A stretch of 14,731 nt of DNA, taken from NCBI GenBank assembly GCA_013140935.1, contig JABFSD010001186.1, forward strand, positions 1-14,731. Reading direction: 5' to 3'. The notes beneath the pieces are model-generated. The model had not been told where the DNA came from, made no database searches, and saw nothing but the letters and a program-made list of their open reading frames with translations. Position numbers and translations under genes: made by a program. This DNA is from Acidobacteriota bacterium (GTDB taxonomy: Bacteria > Acidobacteriota > Blastocatellia > RBC074). Shown piece after piece: positions 6,442 through 14,054 of the stretch (position 1 is its first letter; every line of letters begins with the position of its first letter).

Positions 6442-9400
6442 TTATCGCAGCGCCGCCGCAGTTGACGAAGGGGCAACCGCCAATGTCGTTTCATGCGTTG
6501 CCGCGTTGTCCCACTTCACCAGTTTCAAATCCAACACGAAAATCGCGTAAAGCACCGGCACCAACAGCAGCGTCACAAACGTCGCTACGCTCAACCCGCC
6601 AATCTGCGCGTAACACATCGGTTCCCATAACGGCCCGCCGTGCGCGGCCAACGGAAACAGCGCAATCACCGTCGCGCCCACCGTAATCAGCACGGGCCGC
6701 AAACGCATGATCCCCGCGTCCAGCAAGGCGTCGCGCAACGACTCGCCGTGTTTGTGCGCTTCCTCGATGAAATCAAAGAGCACGATGACGTGGCTCACGA
6801 TCACGCCGACCAGACTCACGCAGCCCAGAAACGCCATAAAGCCGAACGGCGTGCCCATCACCCACAGCGCCGCCAACGCGCCGACCATCCCGAACGGAAT
6901 CGCCGCGAAGACGATCAGCGGTTTGATCGCGTGTTTGAATTGAAAGACCAGCGCCAGAAAGATGGCGGCAATCGAAATCAGCAATACGACCGTCAGGTCT
7001 TTGAAGCCTTTGACTTGATCTTCTTCTTCGCCGCCGATTTCCATCTTGTAGCCGGGCGGCAGCGCGTCGGCGAATTCATTCAGCTTTTCGCGCGCAGCGC
7101 TCATCACTTCTGAAGGCAGCTTCCCTTCTGTCGGGAAGCACGAAACGGTGATGGTGCGAAACTGATTTCGCCGCCGCAGCTTTTCAGTTTGCATGCCTGT
7201 GGCAACAGACGAGACCGTGCCCAGCGGCACGCGCGTCGTCCCTTGCGACGAATAGACATAGAGGTTGTTGAGGTCGGCCAGTTGCGCACGCTCTTCCATG
7301 CGCAGCCGCGCGACGACGGGAATCTGCTTGTCGCCCTCGCGCAAGGTCGTCACCTTCTGCCCCGTGATCGCCGTAGACGAAGCCGCCGCTACGTCATAGT
7401 TCGATACGCCCGCTAGGTTTGCGCGGTCTGGGTCGGTGTGCAGCTTCACGGTGAAGCTTTCATCGCCCCAATCGTCACGCACGCGTGTCGTGCTGGGCAG
7501 CGCGCGCAAGATGCCTTTGACCTGTTCGGCCTGCGCGCGCAAGGTCGCGGCGTCTTCGCCCGCCAGACGAATCTGCACCGGCAAGCCTGAAGCTTTACCT
7601 GATTCGAGTTGGCGCACGTCAATGCGCGCGCCCGCGACTTCCGCCGACAGCGCCTTTTGCAACGGCGCAATCAGGTGGCCGGTGTCATGTTTATCCGTGA
7701 CTTGAATGATGATCTGTGCGTAGTTGAGTTGCTGCAATTCCGGCGCGACCGAAAACCAGAAACGCGGCCCGCCCCCGCCAATAAAGGTCGTTAGCGATTT
7801 CAGCACATCGGGGTTGTGATGTTCTTCGCCGTATTTTTTGATCTCGCGGCGAATGATTTCTTCGGCGCGATAGGCGGCTTCGTTCGTCGCCAGCAAGGGC
7901 GCGTCTTCGGGCAGCCATACGTCCACATACGAGAGATAAGACAAATCCTTCGGCAGAAACGCCACCTTGAGTTGGCTGCCGAAAACGCCGCCGAGTGCCA
8001 GAAAAGCGAGCGAACCTGCGAGAAACTTCCAGCGATGATTGATGGCGGCGTTGCCTACGCGGTAATAAAACGCGGCGAAGCCTTTGGTGCGCCGTTCGGC
8101 CAGACTCGGCTCTGCATGTGGGCGCAACAGGTAATAGCCCAGCAGCGGGATGAACGTCATTGAAACCAGCCGCGAAGCCACCAGCGAACACGTCAGTACG
8201 ACGGGCAGAGTGTAGATGAATTCGCCCATCGAGCCGCTCAACAACAGGAACGGCAGATAAGCGACGATGTTCGTCACCGTGGCGTAAAGAATCGCCGTCG
8301 CCAGTTTCGTCGGCCCCAGCCACGCCGAGATGATGGCGGGTTGTCCGTTCGCCAGGCCGCGTTTGATGGCATCGCCCGCGACGACCGGGTCATCTACTAA
8401 CAAGCCCAACGCGATGATCAACGAAGCGACCGAGACTTGCTGCAAATCAATGCCCAGCGCGTACATCATCCCGAAGGTCATCAGTAACGTAATCGGCATC
8501 GAGAGCGCCATCAGCGCCGCCGAACGCCATTCCCAAAAACCGATCAGCGAAACGAGGACGACCAGCGCGACGGCTTCATACAAGCTGTTCATAAACAGGT
8601 CGAGGTTCTCGCGCACCTGCAACGGTTGATCGGAAGTGCGCGCCATCACCAAGTCATCGGGCAACTGCTTTTTCAATTCGGCGAGCGCGTTGTTGACGCC
8701 CTGGCCGAACTTGTCAATCTGTTCGCCCGAACGCATCTGCGCCGACAGCGTGACGGCGCGCGTGCGCTGCCAGCGGCCTTGCGCGTCGCGCCAGTTGTAG
8801 TAATTCAAAAACGTCGGCGGGTTGTTGTAACCGCGCACCACGTCGGCCAGATCACGCAAATAAACCGGCGCGCCGTTGTTGGCGGTGGCTACGACTACGT
8901 CGCCGATCTCGGCTTCGTTTTTGAATTCGCCGGTCGGGTCAATCGTCAGGTTCTTGCCTTCGGCTTCAAGCTGGCCGCCGGGCAAGGTGATGTTGCGCGC
9001 GCTCAAAATGTCGTCGAGCTTGGTGTTTTGAATGCCATACGACGCAAGCCGTTCTTGTGAGTAGTAAAGATAAATGCGTTCGTCGAGCAGGCCCGTGCGC
9101 GAGACTTTCGAGACGGTGGGCAAGGTCTTCAACGTCTTTTCAATCAAGTCGGTGAACTGATCGAGTTCGCGGTAACTGTATTTGTCGCCCGCCACCGCCG
9201 TGAGTCGCGCGCGTGTTTCGCTCGGCTCACGAATCACCGCCACCGGCCAGGCGTCGGGATGAAACTCCGCCAACTGCAACCGCTCGCGCACGAAACGTTC
9301 CGAGGCTTTGAGCAACGCTGCGTCATCCACGTTGACCGTTGCGTCTACGCCGATGAAACCCGCGCCTTCGATTGGTTGCGCATTGCTGATGACGTTCTGC

Positions 9401-10050
9401 TCTTTCAGATATTCAATCAGCATGTCGCGGTGCTTGCGCGCCGGTTGCAGATCAAGCGCCTGCGGCAAACAGACGACCAGCGCGGCGCGATTGGTGTGAT
9501 TGCCCGCGCGCGCTTGTTCAATCGCCGGTTGAATCGCTTTCGCGCGCAATTCGATTTCAAGCTCGCTAACCTTCGGACTTGCCACCGTCAACATCAACGC
9601 CGCCGTATCGCCGAAATCCTTGATGAAATTGATCGGCCCTGCGCCATCGGGCAGATCACGAATGCCGTCGAGTTTGAGTTTGATGTCGTCGAGTTCTTTG
9701 CCCGTCTCTTTCAGGTTTTCGTCGAGATCGAGATAGACCACCGACAGCCCGGTGCGCGAGATTGATTCGATCTTCGTCACTTTGGCGTTGGCGGCCATTT
9801 GCGTTTCGATCTTTTTGGTGACGAGTTGCTCGACTTTCTCCGCGCTCGCGCCGCGCCACGGCGTCAAGGCGACGGCGGTGCGCACTTGCACTTCGGGGTC
9901 TTTGCGGCGCGGCATGCTCAGGTAGCCATAAACGCCCCACAGACAAGTGGCGATAAGCAGCACCCACGCGACGTGCCGCGTCTCGACAAAGAAGCGCGAA
10001 GTGTTACGGGTGTTGTTGATGATCTCTTCGTCATTGCGATGTTGCGACAT
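6442..10050 (-). CDS. RND efflux pump permease, AcrB-like, with large periplasmic insertion
   Basis: This is the inner-membrane, proton-driven pump of a tripartite efflux system; the substrate is unknown. The 1202 residues show RND layout: TM1 near 26-46, then MPRRKDPEV, a first periplasmic half, TM2-6 near 485-640 with GLLVDDPVVAGDAI holding the TM4 aspartate pair D553/D554, TM7 near 675, a second periplasmic half, and TM8-12 from ~1018 to 1172. AcrB has about 1050 residues. Most of the excess lies between GDTAALMLTVASP (147-159) and YSYRELDQFTDL (291-302). The TM10 lysine of AcrB (K940) is replaced by S1086 in GVIVSHVIVLFDF. The start at 10050 is set by AGGAG at 10056-10060. The frame stays open further upstream only by reading through composite palindrome B. 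Last gene of the operon. Confidence 0.93.
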   Translation of the reverse strand: MSQHRNDEEIINNTRNTSRFFVETRHVAWVLLIATCLWGVYGYLSMPRRKDPEVQVRTAVALTPWRGASAEKVEQLVTKKIETQMAANAKVTKIESISRTGLSVVYLDLDENLKETGKELDDIKLKLDGIRDLPDGAGPINFIKDFGDTAALMLTVASPKVSELEIELRAKAIQPAIEQARAGNHTNRAALVVCLPQALDLQPARKHRDMLIEYLKEQNVISNAQPIEGAGFIGVDATVNVDDAALLKASERFVRERLQLAEFHPDAWPVAVIREPSETRARLTAVAGDKYSYRELDQFTDLIEKTLKTLPTVSKVSRTGLLDERIYLYYSQERLASYGIQNTKLDDILSARNITLPGGQLEAEGKNLTIDPTGEFKNEAEIGDVVVATANNGAPVYLRDLADVVRGYNNPPTFLNYYNWRDAQGRWQRTRAVTLSAQMRSGEQIDKFGQGVNNALAELKKQLPDDLVMARTSDQPLQVRENLDLFMNSLYEAVALVVLVSLIGFWEWRSAALMALSMPITLLMTFGMMYALGIDLQQVSVASLIIALGLLVDDPVVAGDAIKRGLANGQPAIISAWLGPTKLATAILYATVTNIVAYLPFLLLSGSMGEFIYTLPVVLTCSLVASRLVSMTFIPLLGYYLLRPHAEPSLAERRTKGFAAFYYRVGNAAINHRWKFLAGSLAFLALGGVFGSQLKVAFLPKDLSYLSYVDVWLPEDAPLLATNEAAYRAEEIIRREIKKYGEEHHNPDVLKSLTTFIGGGGPRFWFSVAPELQQLNYAQIIIQVTDKHDTGHLIAPLQKALSAEVAGARIDVRQLESGKASGLPVQIRLAGEDAATLRAQAEQVKGILRALPSTTRVRDDWGDESFTVKLHTDPDRANLAGVSNYDVAAASSTAITGQKVTTLREGDKQIPVVARLRMEERAQLADLNNLYVYSSQGTTRVPLGTVSSVATGMQTEKLRRRNQFRTITVSCFPTEGKLPSEVMSAAREKLNEFADALPPGYKMEIGGEEEDQVKGFKDLTVVLLISIAAIFLALVFQFKHAIKPLIVFAAIPFGMVGALAALWVMGTPFGFMAFLGCVSLVGVIVSHVIVLFDFIEEAHKHGESLRDALLDAGIMRLRPVLITVGATVIALFPLAAHGGPLWEPMCYAQIGGLSVATFVTLLLVPVLYAIFVLDLKLVKWDNAATHETTLAVAPSSTAAALR

Positions 10051-10060
10051 TTCTTCTCCT
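10051..10060 (-). promoter_or_regulatory. Shine-Dalgarno that fixes the RND pump start
   Basis: On the minus strand AGGAGAAGAA directly precedes the ATG at 10050, with AGGAG five bases away. It rules out the longer reading of 1277 residues from 10275, whose first ~75 residues would be encoded by repeat DNA. Confidence 0.85.
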
Positions 10061-10077
10061 CTGGTTAAGCGTGTCTT

Positions 10078-10308
10078 TGCAGCGCCGGAGGCGCGACCGG
10101 AAATTAGCCGGTGGTGGAGCGCAGCGTAACCACCGGAACAGCGAGCGAGACGTACGCGCCCCGGCAGGGGCGTAGGACAACCAATGGGCGTGAGCACCAT
10201 TTCACGTCCGGCGTCCCATCCGGGACGCGGGGTTCTTTCGGAATCCGTTCCGGTGGTTACACTGCGCTCCACCACCGGCTAATTTCCGGTCGCGCCTCCG
10301 GCGCTGCA
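10078..10308. repeat. composite palindrome B: 62-bp near-perfect inverted repeats inside the efflux operon
   Basis: The left arm 10078-10139 (starting TGCAGCGCCGGAGGCGC) and right arm 10247-10308 are reverse complements at 61 of 62 positions. Each arm is itself a chain of hairpins: GCGCC-GGA-GGCGC, ACCGG...CCGGT, GGTGGT...ACCACC. The 107-bp core adds CGCCCC-GGCA-GGGGCG (10157-10172) and GCGTCCC-ATCC-GGGACGC (10211-10228). It fills nearly all of the 260-bp gap between the adaptor stop and the pump start, ending 2 bp from one and leaving the pump's ribosome site free. Frames translated from it (starting MVERSVTTGT on both strands) are artefacts. It could lower or stabilise the downstream part of the operon transcript. 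Confidence 0.88.
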
Positions 10309-10310
10309 CC

Positions 10311-11591
10311 TCAAGGAATCACCTGCACCGCCTGCCCATCCAGCACTTGCGTCGCGCCCGTCGTAATGACGCGCTCGCCCGCGTTGACGCCTTCCAGCAC
10401 GACAATCGTATTGCCCAAGGCTTCGCCCAATTTGACGAGCCGCGAGCGTGCGAGCTGTTTGCCGCCGCGCTCTTCGACGACGAACACCGCGTATTGCTCG
10501 CCTTGAGTGCGCGCGCGCACGACCGCAGAAACAGGCACGACCGTGACCGGCGGCGCTTGTGCAGCGGCAGCGACTTCGAGCGACGCGATCATTCCCGATT
10601 TGAGCAACTGCTGCGGATTGCGAATCGTGACTTCGACTTCAAACACGCGGCTCTTGGGGTCGGCAGCCGGCGCGATGCTCGTGATCTGGCCTTGAAACTC
10701 GCGGCCCGGCAGCGACTCGGTCGTGAGCGTCAGCGTGCTGCCAAGTTTGAGTTTGTTGACGGTCAGGTCGGGCACGCCAAAGACCGCTTTGACCGAACTC
10801 AAATCAGCGATCATAAAACCCGCCTTGCCCGGTGAGACGAGCGCGCCGGTTTCGACGCTGCGCGACAAGACGATGCCTGTCAGCGGCGCGCGCAATGCCG
10901 TGTCGCGCAGCGGAATCGCCGCTTCGGTCGTGCGTGCTTCGGCGTTGTTGATGCGGGCGTTGAGCATTTCGATCTGCGCATTGGCGGCGGAGGTTTTCGC
11001 TTCGAGCATGGCGACTTGTGATTGTGCGGCGGCGTGCTTGGCTTCGGCGGTGTCGAACTGCGCGCGCGCCGCGTCGTAATCCGGCTTGGTCATGCTCTGG
11101 CTGGCGAAAAGCGACTTGGCGCGCTCGAAATCCAGCCGCGCTTTCTCGCGTGCCGTAGCCGCTTCGGCCAATTGCGCTTTGCCCGAAGCGACCGACGAAT
11201 GCGCTTCGGTCAATTGCGCCTTGCCTGAATCCAGCGACGACTTGGCTTCGGCGACATTCGATTCAGCCTGTTTGACTTTCACCGCGTATTCGTTCGGCTG
11301 CACGCGCGCCAGTTCCGCGCCGTGCGCTACGCGGTCGCCCGCTTGCACGTCGCGCAGCCGGCCATCCACGCCGCGCGCTTGCATCACGCGGTCAACGTAG
11401 CCGCTCACTTTGAAAGCCAACTCGACTTGTTTCTGCGGCTCGATGTTTGCCGAATAGCGCACGCCACGATTGGGTACACTCAACTCGACGGTCTTGAGCT
11501 TCACGGCCATCGGCGCAGTTTCGGCGGCGGATGATTTTTCACGGCAGCTTGTCAGCAAGCAGCACAGCGCAACGATCAAAAGTGTTTTCAT
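10311..11591 (-). CDS. RND efflux periplasmic adaptor (membrane fusion protein), lipoprotein
   Basis: The adaptor links the pump to the outer-membrane channel in the periplasm. The 426 residues begin with a signal ending in lipobox LTSC (C16), so it is probably inner-membrane anchored by lipid. Order of parts: barrel-sandwich half near 55-100 (AFKVSGYVDRV, VQAGDRVAHGAELARV), a long Ala/Glu/Lys-rich coiled-coil hairpin ~103-225, the second sandwich half (LRAPLTGIV, VETGALVSPG), a beta-barrel ~265-340 (VFGVPD, GQITSIAPAADPKSR) and a membrane-proximal end (VPVSAVV, GVNAGERVITTG). Residues 118-131 and 132-145 are near-identical 14-residue repeats in the coiled coil. A strong ribosome site, GGAGGTGA at 11595-11602, precedes the ATG. 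The ATG overlaps the channel gene's TGA (ATGA), so translation is probably coupled. Confidence 0.95.
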   Translation of the reverse strand: MKTLLIVALCCLLTSCREKSSAAETAPMAVKLKTVELSVPNRGVRYSANIEPQKQVELAFKVSGYVDRVMQARGVDGRLRDVQAGDRVAHGAELARVQPNEYAVKVKQAESNVAEAKSSLDSGKAQLTEAHSSVASGKAQLAEAATAREKARLDFERAKSLFASQSMTKPDYDAARAQFDTAEAKHAAAQSQVAMLEAKTSAANAQIEMLNARINNAEARTTEAAIPLRDTALRAPLTGIVLSRSVETGALVSPGKAGFMIADLSSVKAVFGVPDLTVNKLKLGSTLTLTTESLPGREFQGQITSIAPAADPKSRVFEVEVTIRNPQQLLKSGMIASLEVAAAAQAPPVTVVPVSAVVRARTQGEQYAVFVVEERGGKQLARSRLVKLGEALGNTIVVLEGVNAGERVITTGATQVLDGQAVQVIP

Positions 11592-12955
11592 TGGTCACCT
11601 CCCAAAGCTTTCTCGAAATCGGCGCGCGCGGCCCAAAAGGCCAGCAACGCCTGTTGGTATTGGTTATCCGCCTCGGCCAACGCGCTTTGCACGTTGAGTA
11701 CGTCGTTGAGCAACGCGGCTTGCAGCTTGTAGCGATTGCTCACCACGCGCAGCTTTTCGGCGGACGCTTCTTGCGACAGACGGTTGATGACGAGCATCTG
11801 CCGCGCTTGTTGCAGCTTGCGGAATTTGGAATTCACCTCGGTGCGCACATTGTTTTCGGCTTCGCGCAAGGCGAGTTCGGCCTGTTCGATGGAGCGCGCT
11901 TTCTCGGCGACTTCGCGTTTGCGGCGGCCCCAGTCGAACGGCTCCCAACTCAGACTGACGCCGAGCGAAGCGATGTTCTTCGGCAGAAAATTCGTGTTGA
12001 ACGGCGAGATGTAATTGAACGCGAGACCGATTTCGGGAATGGATTCGGCCTTTTTGATCTTGCGGTCATACTCGGCGTATTTGACCTTCAGCCGCGCCTC
12101 TTTGATTTCAGGCCGTTGCTGCAAGGCGTGTTCGCGCGCGCCTGCCAAATCGCTTTCATCGCCGCCGAGCGCCATCACGGGGCTGACGCTGAATTCAGTC
12201 GTCACGTCGCGTCCGAGCAATTGGTTGAACTGCTCTTTCTGCGTCGCCAGTTGATCGCGCAACGTCAGCGCGTCGTACTTCGCTTTCTCCAACCGCGTGC
12301 CGACTTCCAGGCTGTCGGATTTCAACGCGACCTGCTGCGCGACGTATTCGCCCGTCACGCGATCAAGCTCTTGGTACAGCCGAATCGCTTCTTCTGCCGC
12401 GCGCAACGCGCTCTGCGTTTGCAGAATCGAGTAATAGCCGCGCCGCACGTTGTTGATGATGGTTTGCCGTTGCATCCGCAATTGCTCACCGGCGATTTCC
12501 TGTCCGACGCCGGCCTGCTTCAAATTGAGCTTGATGCGGTAAAGCTGCGAGAGCGGTTGCGTTACCTGCCCGGTGACATAAAACGTAGGGCGGCGCGGCG
12601 TAGTGATCTCAGTGGTTTTGTCCGGGATCGGCCCGATGTTCGGATAAGTGCCGAAGGTGCCTTGCTCGACCGTGAAAGAGATCGGCGTCAGCAATTGCGA
12701 AGCCAGCGTCGTAAATTTGATTTCGGGCAACCGCTTGGTGCGCAGCGCCGCCAGCTTGTCGTCGTATTTGGCGACTTCGATGGTGAAACTTTTGATCTGT
12801 CGGTTTTCGCCGAGCGCCCCGGCGACGGCTTGTTCCAGCGTGATGATTGGGGCCTGCCCTTCGGTCTGTGTTGCCTGCCCGCGCACGAGCGGCGCGCAGC
12901 AAAGCAAACAGGCCAGCAGCCCCAGCAACGTCGGTATTGATCTGCGAGCGAACAT
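11588..12955 (-). CDS. TolC family outer-membrane efflux channel
   Basis: This is the outer-membrane duct of the tripartite pump encoded with the next two genes. The 455 residues start with a signal peptide (hydrophobic 8-24, likely cleaved around RGQA at 25-28). The two homologous outer-membrane-efflux-protein halves of the family follow: first from ITLEQAVAGALGENRQI (38 on) with LPEIKF (76-81) and a membrane strand region rich in Thr/Pro, second from about residue 270 with QRPEIKEARLKVKYAEYDRKI, a LAFNYISPF strand region, WEPFDWGRRKREVAE, and long C-terminal helices ending in AFWAARADFEKALG. AAGGGAG at 12960-12966 sets the start. It lies 60 bp after the STAS-like gene and overlaps the adaptor gene by 4 bp, so it is mid-operon. 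Confidence 0.94.
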   Translation of the reverse strand: MFARRSIPTLLGLLACLLCCAPLVRGQATQTEGQAPIITLEQAVAGALGENRQIKSFTIEVAKYDDKLAALRTKRLPEIKFTTLASQLLTPISFTVEQGTFGTYPNIGPIPDKTTEITTPRRPTFYVTGQVTQPLSQLYRIKLNLKQAGVGQEIAGEQLRMQRQTIINNVRRGYYSILQTQSALRAAEEAIRLYQELDRVTGEYVAQQVALKSDSLEVGTRLEKAKYDALTLRDQLATQKEQFNQLLGRDVTTEFSVSPVMALGGDESDLAGAREHALQQRPEIKEARLKVKYAEYDRKIKKAESIPEIGLAFNYISPFNTNFLPKNIASLGVSLSWEPFDWGRRKREVAEKARSIEQAELALREAENNVRTEVNSKFRKLQQARQMLVINRLSQEASAEKLRVVSNRYKLQAALLNDVLNVQSALAEADNQYQQALLAFWAARADFEKALGGDQ

Positions 12956-13015
12956 AGTTCTCCCTTCCAGAGCCGTCCGGCTCCGCGATGAATCGAATGA
13001 TTGAAGTCTGTTTGT

Positions 13016-13291
13016 TTAGCTCAACGCGATGATCTCGGTGACGACGGCCTCGGCCACCAGGCCTTGCGCCGTCAACGCGACGCGCTGCCGATGCAACGCC
13101 GCGAGCAATTCCTTGCCCGCCTCGTCCACGAAGATCACGTCGGCCAGATGGATTTGAAAAGCATCGTCCGGCGCGGCGACGAGCGCCGCCTGCCAACACT
13201 TTTTCAATTCCTCGACCCACGGCCCACTGAGCTTTCCTTCCAACTCGAAGCGCGTCAGCACGGCTTCGTTATGAATCGTAATTTTGAGCAT
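13016..13291 (-). CDS. small STAS-like protein without the phosphoacceptor serine
   Basis: The 91-residue protein fits a single STAS (anti-sigma-factor antagonist-like) domain: an initial strand pair (MLKITIHNEAVLTRFELEG), helix GPWVEELKKCWQAAL, then HLADVIFVDEAGKELLAALHRQ, which matches the D-x-x-x-(I/V)-D-S-(S/A)-G helix start of STAS proteins, and a last strand VALTAQG. Where SpoIIAA-type proteins have the phosphorylated Ser (DSSG), this one has DEAG (56-59), so it cannot be controlled by Ser phosphorylation at that site. GAAGGTG at 13297-13303 supports the start. It is placed between the zinc-ribbon gene (23 bp) and the TolC gene (60 bp), implying a role in or control of the efflux complex. 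Assignment rests on motif pattern only. Confidence 0.72.
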   Translation of the reverse strand: MLKITIHNEAVLTRFELEGKLSGPWVEELKKCWQAALVAAPDDAFQIHLADVIFVDEAGKELLAALHRQRVALTAQGLVAEAVVTEIIALS

Positions 13292-13314
13292 GCAAGCACC
13301 TTCTACCTACCGGC

Positions 13315-13725
13315 TCACCCCCGCGTGGCAATCGCCTTCGCCGCAACGTAAGCTTCCAGCGGCGAGAGCAACGCGATCATCAACCAGAGCGGCACGACGG
13401 CTAGCGCGCCGACCAGCCGCATCATCCAGCGATTGCCGCGCAAGGGGGCCGCGCCTTCCGCCACGCTTTGCGCCAACAGGTTCACCAGCGCCCCCGAAAA
13501 CGAACCGCTCCGCTGGCGGCCGGACAAACGCTCCGTGGCGTAGTCGGACGGCTTCGTCACGACCGGAACCGGCGCCGCGTTTATTTTCCCCGCAGGCAAA
13601 CGCTGGCTGACACCGCAGCGGCGGCAAAATTTGTCGCGCTCCCACAGTTCCGCCCGGCAGGTGTGACACTGACTCAAGCCGATGGTTTCTTTCTCTGACA
13701 TTGCTGGCATTTCCTGCGTGAACAT
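13315..13725 (-). CDS. zinc-ribbon protein with one C-terminal membrane helix
   Basis: The 136-residue protein has a four-cysteine zinc ribbon, C20-x2-C23 and C34-x2-C37, in the pattern CHTC...FCRRCG. A flexible Pro/Ser/Arg-rich linker (~42-75) follows, then one hydrophobic helix near 103-123. It should be membrane-bound with the ribbon probably in the cytoplasm. GAGGAGG at 13731-13737, five bases from the ATG, fixes the start; a second in-frame ATG (M9) has no such site. It is the first gene of the efflux operon. No family beyond the generic zinc ribbon is recognised, and no partner is evident. A coupling of efflux genes to metal or membrane state would be an inference from context. Confidence 0.75.
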   Translation of the reverse strand: MFTQEMPAMSEKETIGLSQCHTCRAELWERDKFCRRCGVSQRLPAGKINAAPVPVVTKPSDYATERLSGRQRSGSFSGALVNLLAQSVAEGAAPLRGNRWMMRLVGALAVVPLWLMIALLSPLEAYVAAKAIATRG

Positions 13726-14054
13726 CTTTGCCTCCTCTCTTGGGTGAACGTTGTTGCCACTGCCTTGCGACGCCGCTGCCTAGTGCAAGCGCCTTGCCAG
13801 AAATGCTGAAGCCGCGCTGAATCCTGTTAAGTCAATGAGTGGGAAAGGTTTGTTTTGCCGTGTGCGGTGTTGCGCCGACTGCGTGCCGACGTTCCGTGCC
13901 GAGGTGCCGAAGCCGAAATGTGGGCGCTTGCCGAAATGTCGGCACGTTGGATGACATGAGATATCCGAGGCGAGCATCATTCGCTTGATGTTGGTGACAA
14001 TCCAACGCGCGTGGCTCCTTCTTGGATGAGCGCGCGACACATGGTTGCAGGTCA
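13726..14054. other. 329-bp intergenic region with CGGCA-type inverted repeats
   Basis: No gene is supported. A perfect 9-bp inverted repeat, CGTGCCGAC (13882-13890) and GTCGGCACG (13938-13946), encloses further GTGCCGA and GCCGAAATGT units (13912, 13930). This block should hold the operon promoter for the minus-strand efflux genes, but I see no convincing -35/-10 pair. Minus-strand frames across the block are repeat translations. The motif GCCGAAATGTGGGCGC (13912-13927) recurs, inverted, at 14623-14638. Confidence 0.55.

Noticed and set aside
10051..10275. N-terminal extension of the RND pump starting MVERSVTTGT
   Set aside because: The extension is encoded by composite palindrome B, the same peptide also appears on the plus strand because of the inverted arms, and a strong ribosome site marks the start at 10050.
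11531..12940. 469-codon plus-strand frame
   Set aside because: It is antisense to the TolC-family gene, which has family motifs, a signal peptide and a ribosome site.
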